From NCBI GenBank assembly GCA_025963425.1, contig JAOPUQ010000331.1, positions 1-5,946 of the forward strand: 5,946 nt of DNA, read 5' to 3'. A model generated the notes under the pieces. The model did no database searches. It saw only the letters and a program-made list of their open reading frames with translations, and was not told the DNA's origin. The stretch comes from Modestobacter sp. (GTDB lineage Bacteria > Actinomycetota > Actinomycetes > Mycobacteriales > Geodermatophilaceae). Every line of letters starts with the position of its first letter. Positions within the stretch are counted from its first letter, which is position 1. Both the position numbers and the translations under genes were made by a program. Positions 1 to 5,475 of this stretch are shown here, one piece after another.

Positions 1-2
1 CC

Positions 3-545
3 GCCGCCGAGCGGCACGACGACCGGGACGACGAGGGCCGGCACCGGACGGACGAGCCCGACGACGACCCGCGCGGCCGGACCAGCCCCGAGTACACCGC
101 CGACCCGGTGGCGATCCGCCGGGCGGACTCCCCCGCCGGCCTGCTGCTCGTGCTGGCCGGGATCGCCGCCGGCGTGAGCCTGCTGCTCGTCTGGGTGCGC
201 GGGGGCGACACCGGGCTGGACCTGGTCCGCGGCGGGGTGGACGACATCGCCGACGGCACCCTGTGGAGCACCGGTTCGTGGCAGCCGTCGGCGGTGGTCG
301 TCGGCGGCGCCGCGCTCTTCCTGCTCGGCCTGCTGATGTACGTGCCGGCCAGGACCCACCGGTTCCTGGGCGTGCTGGCGCTGCTGGTCGCCCTCGCCGT
401 GGCGGCCGGCGTGCTGGTGCCGCTGGCCGACGCGGCCTGGGACGTGTCCGGCTTCGACGTCGGGTTCTGGTTCACCGTCGCGGTGGGCGGGCTGGGCCTG
501 CTGGGGGCGCTGAAGGCCCTGATGACCGGACCGAAGCTGAGGTGA
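3..545 (+). CDS. Four-helix integral membrane protein of unknown function (5' partial)
   Basis: The frame is open from the window edge to the TGA at 543-545, so the true start probably lies upstream. The first about 35 residues are hydrophilic and rich in Asp, Glu, Arg and His, forming a cytosolic-looking charged tail. A GTG at 108 is possible as a start but has no Shine-Dalgarno sequence, and the charged tail reads like coding sequence. Counting from that GTG, predicted membrane segments lie at about residues 12-30, 61-79, 87-106 and 120-138. A polar loop of about 30 residues containing Gly, Asp and Trp sits between helices 1 and 2, and an FDVGF motif (116-120) immediately precedes helix 4. 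The protein ends in a short basic tail (GPKLR). I do not recognise a named family and see no catalytic motif. The topology and FDVGF motif resemble the membrane protein encoded at 4783-5385. It converges on the pentapeptide-repeat gene. Confidence 0.75.
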   Translation, partial: AAERHDDRDDEGRHRTDEPDDDPRGRTSPEYTADPVAIRRADSPAGLLLVLAGIAAGVSLLLVWVRGGDTGLDLVRGGVDDIADGTLWSTGSWQPSAVVVGGAALFLLGLLMYVPARTHRFLGVLALLVALAVAAGVLVPLADAAWDVSGFDVGFWFTVAVGGLGLLGALKALMTGPKLR

Positions 546-548
546 GGT

Positions 549-566
549 GCGGTCCGACAGGACCGC
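549..566 (+). terminator. Hairpin just after the membrane-protein gene, candidate terminator
   Basis: A perfect 7-bp inverted repeat, GCGGTCC/GGACCGC, surrounds a GACA loop and starts 3 bases after the stop codon at 543-545. No T-tract follows. Actinobacterial intrinsic terminators often lack one, so a terminator role is plausible but not proven. Confidence 0.5.
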
Positions 567-582
567 TGCGGCCCGGCGGCGC

Positions 583-599
583 GGGAGCCGGAGGCTCCC
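583..599. terminator. Hairpin in the convergent gap, candidate bidirectional terminator
   Basis: A perfect 7-bp inverted repeat, GGGAGCC/GGCTCCC, surrounds a GGA loop. It lies between two converging genes, so it could stop transcription from either side. No T-tract is present on either strand. A weaker 5-bp stem (GCCGT/ACGGC, six-base loop) follows at 601-616. Confidence 0.5.
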
Positions 600-651
600 C
601 GCCGTCACCAAACGGCTCAGCGCAGGGGCGGGCACGGCTCCTGGCCGCGGT

Positions 652-668
652 GTGATCCGGAGGATCAC
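652..668. terminator. Hairpin overlapping the stop codon of the pentapeptide-repeat gene
   Basis: A perfect 7-bp inverted repeat, GTGATCC/GGATCAC, surrounds a GGA loop. Its right arm contains the minus-strand stop codon of the pentapeptide gene (665-667). The loop and the CC-GGA-GG core are the same as in the hairpin at 583-599. It may act as a terminator or 3'-end stabiliser for the minus-strand transcript; no T-tract is seen. Confidence 0.45.
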
Positions 669-1297
669 GAATCGACGAGCACCCCGTGGGCGCGGGCGAA
701 GGACACCGCCTGCACCAGGTCCAGCCGCACCCCGGTCGGGTCGAAGCCCCGCCAGTTGATGCCCTCGGTGTCCGCGCCGCGCAGGTCCGCCCCGCGCAGC
801 AGGGTGGTCTGGAACCGGGCGTGCCGCAGGACGGCACCGGTCAGGTCGGACTCCCGCAGGTCGGCGTCGGTGAGGTCGGCCTCGACCAGCTTCTGCCCGG
901 AGAGGTCGACCCCGGACAGGTCGACGCCACGAAGCGAGGCGTAGGACCAGTCGCACTCGGTCGAGGTCATCGGCCGCAGCGTTGCCCCGGGGAACTGCGA
1001 ACCGGTGAGCTTGCAGGCCGACCAGACGACGTCGAAGAGCTTGGCCCGGTCGAACCGGCAGGACAGGAACGCCGTCCCCTCGTGCCGGGAGCCCGACAAC
1101 GCCACCCCGGTGAGCACGCACCGCTCGAAGACGCACCGGCGGGTGACCAGCTCGATCAGGGAGGCGTCGTCGAACCGGCAGCCCACGAAGGTGACCCGCT
1201 CCAGCTCGGCCCAGTCCCAGTCGACCCGGGCGAAGTCCTCGCCCTCGCAGGTCGTCCCCGGCTCCGGTGGGCCCACGTGCGGCCGGGTGTTCCGCAC
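665..1297 (-). CDS. Pentapeptide-repeat protein
   Basis: The product is 210 aa and consists mostly of degenerate pentapeptide repeats, A(D/N)LXX-like, from about residue 18 to 192. The clearest run is at 118-175, with units such as DLSGV, DLTDA, DLRES, DLTGA, ADLRG. Such repeats fold into a right-handed quadrilateral beta-helix. The C-terminus (about 191-207, DLVQAVSFARAHG) looks like a short amphipathic helix, as seen capping or dimerising some members. There is no signal peptide or membrane segment, so it should be cytosolic. Length is close to the gyrase-protecting MfpA and Qnr proteins, but pentapeptide repeats occur in many unrelated proteins and the function here is unknown. The GTG start lies two bases after the purH stop (TGA-GC-GTG) without a Shine-Dalgarno sequence, implying translational coupling to purH. 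A second in-frame GTG exists at 1276. Confidence 0.9.
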   Translation of the reverse strand: MRNTRPHVGPPEPGTTCEGEDFARVDWDWAELERVTFVGCRFDDASLIELVTRRCVFERCVLTGVALSGSRHEGTAFLSCRFDRAKLFDVVWSACKLTGSQFPGATLRPMTSTECDWSYASLRGVDLSGVDLSGQKLVEADLTDADLRESDLTGAVLRHARFQTTLLRGADLRGADTEGINWRGFDPTGVRLDLVQAVSFARAHGVLVDS

Positions 1298-1299
1298 GC

Positions 1300-2850
1300 T
1301 CAGTGGGCGAAGTGCCGGGTGCCGGTCAGGTAGAGGGTCACCCCGGCGGCCTCGGCCGCCGCGATCACCTCGGCGTCGCGCACCGACCCACCCGGCTGCG
1401 CCACGGCCCGCACACCGGCGTCCAGCAGCACCTGCAGGCCGTCGGCGAAGGGGAAGAACGCGTCGGAGGCGGCCACCGACCCCGCGGCCCGGTCGCCGGC
1501 CCGCGCGACGGCCAGCCGGGCGGCGTCGACCCGGTTGACCTGGCCCATGCCCACGCCGACGGTGGCCTTGTCGCTGGCCAGCAGGATCGCGTTGCTGCGC
1601 ACCGCGCGGACGCTGCGCCAGGCGAAGACCAGGTCGTCGAGTGCCGCGGCGTCCAGCGGCTCGCCCGTGGCCAGGGTCCAGCTGGTCGGGTCGTCGCCGG
1701 GGGCGTCGATCCGGTCGGCGATCTGCAGCAGCAGCCCGCCGCTGACCGCCCGCATCTCCACCGACAGCCGCGGCGCCTCGGGCATGCGCAGCAGCCGGAT
1801 GTTCTTCTTCGCCCTCAGCACCCCGAGCGCGTCCTCGGTGAACGACGGGGCGACGACGACCTCGGTGAACACCTCGGAGATCTGCTCGGCCAGGGTCAGG
1901 TCGACCTCACGGTTGGCCGCGATGACCCCGCCGAAGGCCGACACCGGGTCGCAGGCGTGGGCCTTGCGGTGCGCGGCGGCGATGTCGGCGCCGACGGCGA
2001 TGCCGCAGGGGTTGGCGTGCTTGATGATCGCCACGCACGGGTCGGTGTGGTCGTGCGCGGCCCGCCACGCGGCGTCCGTGTCGACGTAGTTGTTGTAGGA
2101 CATCTGCTTGCCGTGCAGCTGCTCGGCGTCGGCCAGCCCGGGCTGGCCGCTGCGGTACAGCGCCGCGCCCTGGTGCGGGTTCTCCCCGTAGCGCAGCACG
2201 TCGGTGCGCTCCCAGCTGCCGCCGACCCAGGCGGGGAAGCCGCTCTCGTCATCGGGGGCGAGCACGTTGCCCATCCAGGAGGCGACGGCGACGTCGTAGG
2301 CGGCGGTGTGCCGGAACGCCTCGGCGGCCAGCCCCTGTCGCTGGGCCAGCGTGAACCCACCGCGGGAGACCGCATCCAGCACCTCGTCGTAGCGACCCGG
2401 GTCGACGACCACGGCGACCGACGGGTGGTTCTTCGCCGCGGCCCGCACCATGGCCGGTCCGCCGATGTCGATCTGCTCCACGCACTCGTCCGGCGAGGCT
2501 CCCGAGGCGACCGTCTCGCTGAAGGGGTACAGGTTGACGACCACCAGGTCGAAGGGCGCGATGCCCAGGTCGGCCAGCTGGGCCACGTGCTCGGGCTTGC
2601 GCCGGTCGGCCAGGATCCCGGCGTGCACCGACGGGTGCAGCGTCTTCACCCGCCCGTCCAGGCACTCGGGGAAGCCGGTGACCTGCTCGACGGGGGTGAC
2701 CGGGATGCCGGCGGCGGCGATCCGGGCGGCGGTGGCGCCGGTGCTGACCAGCTCCACGCCGGCCCCGGCCAGCCCGCGGGCGAGCTCCTCGACCCCGGTC
2801 TTGTCGTACACGCCCAGCAGGGCCCGGCGTCCGGGGGTGCGCTCGCTCAT
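1300..2850 (-). CDS. purH: Bifunctional AICAR transformylase / IMP cyclohydrolase PurH
   Basis: Catalyses the last two steps of de novo IMP synthesis: AICAR plus 10-formyl-THF gives FAICAR, which then cyclises to IMP. The product is 516 aa, full length for the family. The N-terminal MGS-like cyclohydrolase domain (about 8-145) shows VSTGATA (35-41), the DGRVKTLHP block (65-73), VVNLYPF (104-110) and IDIGGPAMVRAAAKNH (127-142). The transformylase domain carries RYGENPHQ (220-227), the KHANPCG motif with the catalytic Lys277-His278 pair, DPVSAFGG (301-308), and SDAFFPFADG (462-471). The C-terminus is RHFAH, where many homologues have RHFRH. The ATG start overlaps the purN stop as ATGA and is preceded by GAGGAG (2859-2864) at 8-base spacing. 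Cytosolic and probably co-transcribed with purN upstream and the pentapeptide gene downstream. Confidence 0.99.
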   Translation of the reverse strand: MSERTPGRRALLGVYDKTGVEELARGLAGAGVELVSTGATAARIAAAGIPVTPVEQVTGFPECLDGRVKTLHPSVHAGILADRRKPEHVAQLADLGIAPFDLVVVNLYPFSETVASGASPDECVEQIDIGGPAMVRAAAKNHPSVAVVVDPGRYDEVLDAVSRGGFTLAQRQGLAAEAFRHTAAYDVAVASWMGNVLAPDDESGFPAWVGGSWERTDVLRYGENPHQGAALYRSGQPGLADAEQLHGKQMSYNNYVDTDAAWRAAHDHTDPCVAIIKHANPCGIAVGADIAAAHRKAHACDPVSAFGGVIAANREVDLTLAEQISEVFTEVVVAPSFTEDALGVLRAKKNIRLLRMPEAPRLSVEMRAVSGGLLLQIADRIDAPGDDPTSWTLATGEPLDAAALDDLVFAWRSVRAVRSNAILLASDKATVGVGMGQVNRVDAARLAVARAGDRAAGSVAASDAFFPFADGLQVLLDAGVRAVAQPGGSVRDAEVIAAAEAAGVTLYLTGTRHFAH

Positions 2851-3479
2851 CGACTGGTCTCCTCGGTTCCGGTGCTGGTCAGCGGTGCACCGGTGGCCAG
2901 GGCGGCCACCGTCTGCACCAGGAGCTCGCGCTCCACGGTCTTGATCCGCTCGTGCAGGCCCGCCTCGTCGTCACCGGGCAGCACCGGCACCGGGCGCTGG
3001 GCGAGCACCGGCCCGGTGTCCAGGCCGGCGTCCACCAGGTGCACGGTCGCCCCGGTCGTCGCCACGCCGGCCGCCAGGGTGTCCCGGACGGCGTGCGCGC
3101 CCGGGAACTGCGGCAGCAGCGAGGGGTGGGTGTTGACGACCCGGCCGGCGAACGCGGCCAGGACGGCGGGGCCGAGCAGCTTCATGAAGCCGGCGCAGAC
3201 CACCCAGTCGGGCCGGGCGGCGGTGAGCTCGGCGGCCAGCGCCCTGTCCCAGGCGGCCCGGTCGGGGTGGTCACCCAGGGGGGTGACGAACGTGGGGACG
3301 CCGGCCGCCCGGGCGGGGGCGAGACCGGGGGCGCCCGGCCGGTCGGAGCCGACCGCCACCACCTCGACGGGACTCCCGGGCTCGGCGGCCGCGGTCAGCA
3401 GCGCGGCGCACAGCGTGCCGGCGCCGGACAGCAGGACCACGACGCGGGACCGCGGTGTGGCGGGCACGACGGCGGGCAC
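2847..3479 (-). CDS. purN: Phosphoribosylglycinamide formyltransferase PurN
   Basis: Transfers the formyl group of 10-formyl-THF to GAR, giving FGAR, the third step of de novo purine synthesis. Counting from the GTG at 3479 the product is 210 aa, normal for PurN. It shows the Rossmann-type start VVVLLSGAGT (13-22), the active-site segment VVNTHPSLLPQFPG (114-127) with catalytic Asn116 and His118, and LDTGPV (153-158) with Asp154, equivalent to E. coli Asn106, His108 and Asp144. The phosphate-loop region reads GAGTLCA, where many homologues have a GxGTNLQ or GxGSNLQ form. The frame stays open further upstream to 3704, but that extension is Trp/Pro/Arg-rich antisense-like sequence within perM and is not homologous to PurN. 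A GTG at 3467 is the next alternative. A -10 element 8 bases upstream suggests leaderless translation. The gene overlaps purH by four bases. Confidence 0.97.
   Translation of the reverse strand: MPAVVPATPRSRVVVLLSGAGTLCAALLTAAAEPGSPVEVVAVGSDRPGAPGLAPARAAGVPTFVTPLGDHPDRAAWDRALAAELTAARPDWVVCAGFMKLLGPAVLAAFAGRVVNTHPSLLPQFPGAHAVRDTLAAGVATTGATVHLVDAGLDTGPVLAQRPVPVLPGDDEAGLHERIKTVERELLVQTVAALATGAPLTSTGTEETSR
2859..2864 (-). promoter_or_regulatory. Ribosome binding site of purH
   Basis: GAGGAG on the minus strand lies 8 bases before the purH ATG and inside the 3' end of purN. It fixes the purH start at 2850, together with the ATGA overlap. It is the clearest well-spaced Shine-Dalgarno in the window, so purH can initiate itself as well as by coupling. 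Confidence 0.8.
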
Positions 3480-3487
3480 GTTTGCCA

Positions 3488-3493
3488 ACCCTA
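3488..3493 (-). promoter_or_regulatory. Predicted -10 element of a leaderless purN promoter
   Basis: The minus strand reads TAGGGT here, matching the actinobacterial housekeeping -10 pattern TANNNT. The hexamer ends 8 bases before the purN GTG, so transcription would start at about 3479-3481, at or within two bases of the start codon. No convincing Shine-Dalgarno precedes purN, which fits leaderless translation. I find no good -35 box at 16-18 bases; GGAACC is what lies at the 17-base spacing, and a TTGACC (3524-3529) is too far away. Confidence 0.55.
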
Positions 3494-3500
3494 GACGTCG

Positions 3501-3512
3501 CCGGCCGGCCGG
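3501..3512. repeat. 12-bp GC palindrome between perM and purN
   Basis: CCGGCCGGCCGG is a perfect palindrome just upstream of the predicted purN -10 element. It is placed where an operator could act, but it is a simple CCGG repeat and may be no more than GC-rich low complexity. Confidence 0.35.
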
Positions 3513-3525
3513 TTCCCGCCCGAGG

Positions 3526-4710
3526 TCAACCCCGGGACCGCCAGCGGGAGACGGCCGCGGCCAGGGCGGCGGCGATCCCGGCCTGCGCGGCCACCGCCAG
3601 GCCGGTGGCCAGCGCGGGAGCACCCACCTCGGCCAGCCCGGCGTTCCCGAGCCGGCCGCCGGCCACCAGCACGCCGAACCCGGAGACCACCCCCACCCCG
3701 ACACCGCCGACCACGCCCCACAGCGCCGCGGTCAGGACACCGCCGTCGGCGTCGCCGAGCCGCCGGGCCAGCGCGGTCCCGGTCGCGAGCCCCGCGACCG
3801 CGGGCAGCACCTGGGAGAGGAAGGCCAGCAGCGGCACCGCCTGGGTGTCGGGCAGGGCGGCGACCAGTGGCAGCGCGGGAACGCTGCCGAGGGTCACCGC
3901 GGATGCGGAGACGAAGGTGCCGGAGCCGACCAGGAAGCCGGGGCCGGCTGCCAGGCCGACCACCGCGGCGGTGGCGTTGGGCAGCAGCAGCAGGCTCAGC
4001 GCGACCTGCCCGGCCGCGCCGGCGCTCGCGCCCCCCAGCCCGGTGGTGAGCGCCGCGACGCGGTCGACGTCGTCGGCCAGGGCGACGGCGATCACCGCGG
4101 TGCAGCCGGCGGCCAGCCACAGCACCCCGGCGAGCACCGCGCGGGCCAGCGCGTGCCCCGGACCGGGGAACCGGTCGAGCAGGTCCGACCGCAGACCGGA
4201 CTCCCGCAGCACGCCGAGCCCGCCGGCCACCAGGGCGAGGACGAGGGCGCCCAGCGCAGGTCGGAGGACGCCGATCGACGCCGAGGAGGAGCTCAGGACG
4301 GCGGCGAGGACGGCGGCGACCACGGTGTGCACGGCGACCAGCACCGCCAGGACGCCACCCACCTCCCGGGCGGTGTGCAGGTCGCGGAGCGCCACGACCG
4401 ACCGGCCCGCCGCGCTGAGCCCCCACGCGATGCCGAGGGTCAGCAGCAGCGGAGCGATCCGCAGCGGGCCGGCGGGCAGTCCGATCTCGGCACCGTGCGC
4501 CAGCAGCCAGAGCTGCCCGGCCAACCGCGCCGAGGACGGCAGCGGGAGCCCGCCGGTCGGATCGAGGGTCTGCACGACGACCAGCGACAGGAGCAGGGCA
4601 ACCAGCCCGGTGACGGTCACGGCCAGCGCGGCCGCCGCGGCCAGCCACCCGGTGGCCGGACCCCAGGGCTCCCCCGGCCGGCGCTGCACCATTCGGGGCA
4701 GACGGGTCAA
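3526..4710 (-). CDS. PerM-like / DUF6350 polytopic membrane protein
   Basis: An integral membrane protein with about nine or ten predicted helices, very rich in Ala, Leu, Val and Gly. From the TTG at 4710 it has 394 aa. Conserved-looking blocks include LPN (243-245), GPGF (256-259), GSGTF (262-266), VPALPL (277-282) and GGRLGN (351-356). These and the position next to purN match my recollection of M. tuberculosis Rv0955 (PerM), which is reported to support cell division through FtsB and persistence; function here is inferred. It has no enzyme motif and ends in a basic tail (RWRSRG). Start choice is uncertain. TTG 4710 is preceded by GGAGGTGA (4719-4726). GTG 4722 lies inside that Shine-Dalgarno. 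GTG 4764 would add a stretch with rare codons such as ACT and AGT. ATG 4692 lacks a ribosome binding site. A 46-base gap separates it from purN. Confidence 0.9.
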   Translation of the reverse strand: MTRLPRMVQRRPGEPWGPATGWLAAAAALAVTVTGLVALLLSLVVVQTLDPTGGLPLPSSARLAGQLWLLAHGAEIGLPAGPLRIAPLLLTLGIAWGLSAAGRSVVALRDLHTAREVGGVLAVLVAVHTVVAAVLAAVLSSSSASIGVLRPALGALVLALVAGGLGVLRESGLRSDLLDRFPGPGHALARAVLAGVLWLAAGCTAVIAVALADDVDRVAALTTGLGGASAGAAGQVALSLLLLPNATAAVVGLAAGPGFLVGSGTFVSASAVTLGSVPALPLVAALPDTQAVPLLAFLSQVLPAVAGLATGTALARRLGDADGGVLTAALWGVVGGVGVGVVSGFGVLVAGGRLGNAGLAEVGAPALATGLAVAAQAGIAAALAAAVSRWRSRG

Positions 4711-4718
4711 CGGGAACG

Positions 4719-4726
4719 TCACCTCC
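4719..4726 (-). promoter_or_regulatory. Strong Shine-Dalgarno deciding the perM-like start
   Basis: GGAGGTGA on the minus strand is an eight-base match to the 16S anti-Shine-Dalgarno. It ends 8 bases before an in-frame TTG at 4710 (11 bases counted from GGAGG). The GTG at 4722 overlaps it and so cannot be served by it. This favours a TTG start, though the spacing is on the long side. Confidence 0.5.
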
Positions 4727-4782
4727 CCACTGTCGCAAGTCGCGCCGGAGCGGATGCGGCGCACGCGCCGGTCAGGACCAAC

Positions 4783-5385
4783 TCACACGGCAGCGGACGG
4801 TGGATCCGGCTCGGCGTGCTGCGCCGGGTCCGGTGCGCCCACGGTCCGGCCGTCCCCGGCCCGGAGCGCGCTCAGCGACGCCCGGGTCGTCCAGGCCAGC
4901 GCGACCGCCGCGCACAGCACGGTGAGCAGGCCGGCCAGGCTGAACCCGACGTCGAAGGTGGTCAGCCACTCGGGCACGGTGAGCAGCAGGCAGACCGCGG
5001 CCAGGCCCGTCGGAACGAGCACCCGCGGGAACGGCAGTCGGCCGGCGGTCCACACCGACCCCACGCTCCACACCGCGGCCAGCACCAGGACGACGGCGGC
5101 GCAGGTGAGCATGGCCGAGTCGAACCCGTTGACGGTCGAGGCGGCCGTCCGGGCGCCGGCGCCGAGTTCGCGGCCCTCGAACCGGAACCACGGCACGGCC
5201 ATGCAGACCAGGTACAGCACCGCGCAGGCCAGGACGACGCCGTCCGTCAGCCGCAGTGTCCGCCAGCCCGTGGGCGGTCGGCCGGGCTCGGCTGCCGGGG
5301 ATGGGGTCGCCGGGTCGACCGCGGCGTCGACGTCCTCGGTCACCCGGGCATCGTCGTGGCCCGCGGCGGCCAGGCGCAACCTCAC
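4783..5385 (-). CDS. Four-helix integral membrane protein of unknown function
   Basis: The product is 200 aa from the GTG at 5385. It has a hydrophilic N-terminal region (1-48, Asp/Pro/Ala-rich), membrane segments at about 49-66, 90-110, 121-138 and 149-166, and a polar Pro/Asp-rich C-terminal tail. Helix 1 ends in PWF, followed by a loop with Gly/Ala/Thr and NGFD before helix 2; FDVGF (144-148) precedes helix 4. No catalytic motif or signal peptide is visible. It sits where M. tuberculosis has Rv0954, another small four-helix membrane protein next to perM, so it may be a positional counterpart. Sequence homology cannot be judged here. The start is uncertain: GTG 5385 begins with the rare codons AGG and TTG, and GTG 5343 (protein beginning with TEDVDA after Met) is a good alternative; neither has a Shine-Dalgarno. 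A 72-base spacer separates it from the perM-like TTG. Confidence 0.85.
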   Translation of the reverse strand: MRLRLAAAGHDDARVTEDVDAAVDPATPSPAAEPGRPPTGWRTLRLTDGVVLACAVLYLVCMAVPWFRFEGRELGAGARTAASTVNGFDSAMLTCAAVVLVLAAVWSVGSVWTAGRLPFPRVLVPTGLAAVCLLLTVPEWLTTFDVGFSLAGLLTVLCAAVALAWTTRASLSALRAGDGRTVGAPDPAQHAEPDPPSAAV

Positions 5386-5427
5386 TGGTCAGCAGCCAGG
5401 AGGCTGGCCCTGCCCGGAGACGCCGCC

Positions 5428-5457
5428 GCCCGGCCCCTCGTGGACGAGGGGCCGGGC
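5428..5457 (-). terminator. Strong hairpin terminator after sucD
   Basis: A perfect 13-bp inverted repeat, GCCCGGCCCCTCG/CGAGGGGCCGGGC, surrounds a TGGA loop and begins 18 bases past the sucD stop. It is the most stable hairpin I found in the window. No T-tract follows in the sucD direction, as is common in actinobacteria. It should separate the sucCD transcript from the membrane-protein genes. Confidence 0.8.
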
Positions 5458-5475
5458 AGCGGGTGGTGCGGACCG

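Noticed and set aside
686..1333. Plus-strand open frame opposite the pentapeptide-repeat gene
   Set aside because: It is the mirror of a repetitive coding sequence, Gly/Pro/Val-rich with no recognisable domain or ribosome binding site.
3480..3704. N-terminal extension of purN to an ATG at 3704
   Set aside because: The extra 75 residues are Trp/Pro/Arg-rich, lie inside perM in another frame and precede the normal PurN N-terminus, which begins near the GTG at 3479.
3491..4738. A 415-codon minus-strand frame overlapping perM
   Set aside because: It is Arg/Gly/Pro-rich without hydrophobic or family motifs, while the frame at 3526-4710 shows conserved membrane-protein blocks.
4758..4779. Small stems (CGGCG/CGCCG and GGTC/GACC) after the stop of the gene at 4783-5385
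   Set aside because: Stems of 4-5 bp are expected by chance in DNA this GC-rich, so I do not call a terminator there.
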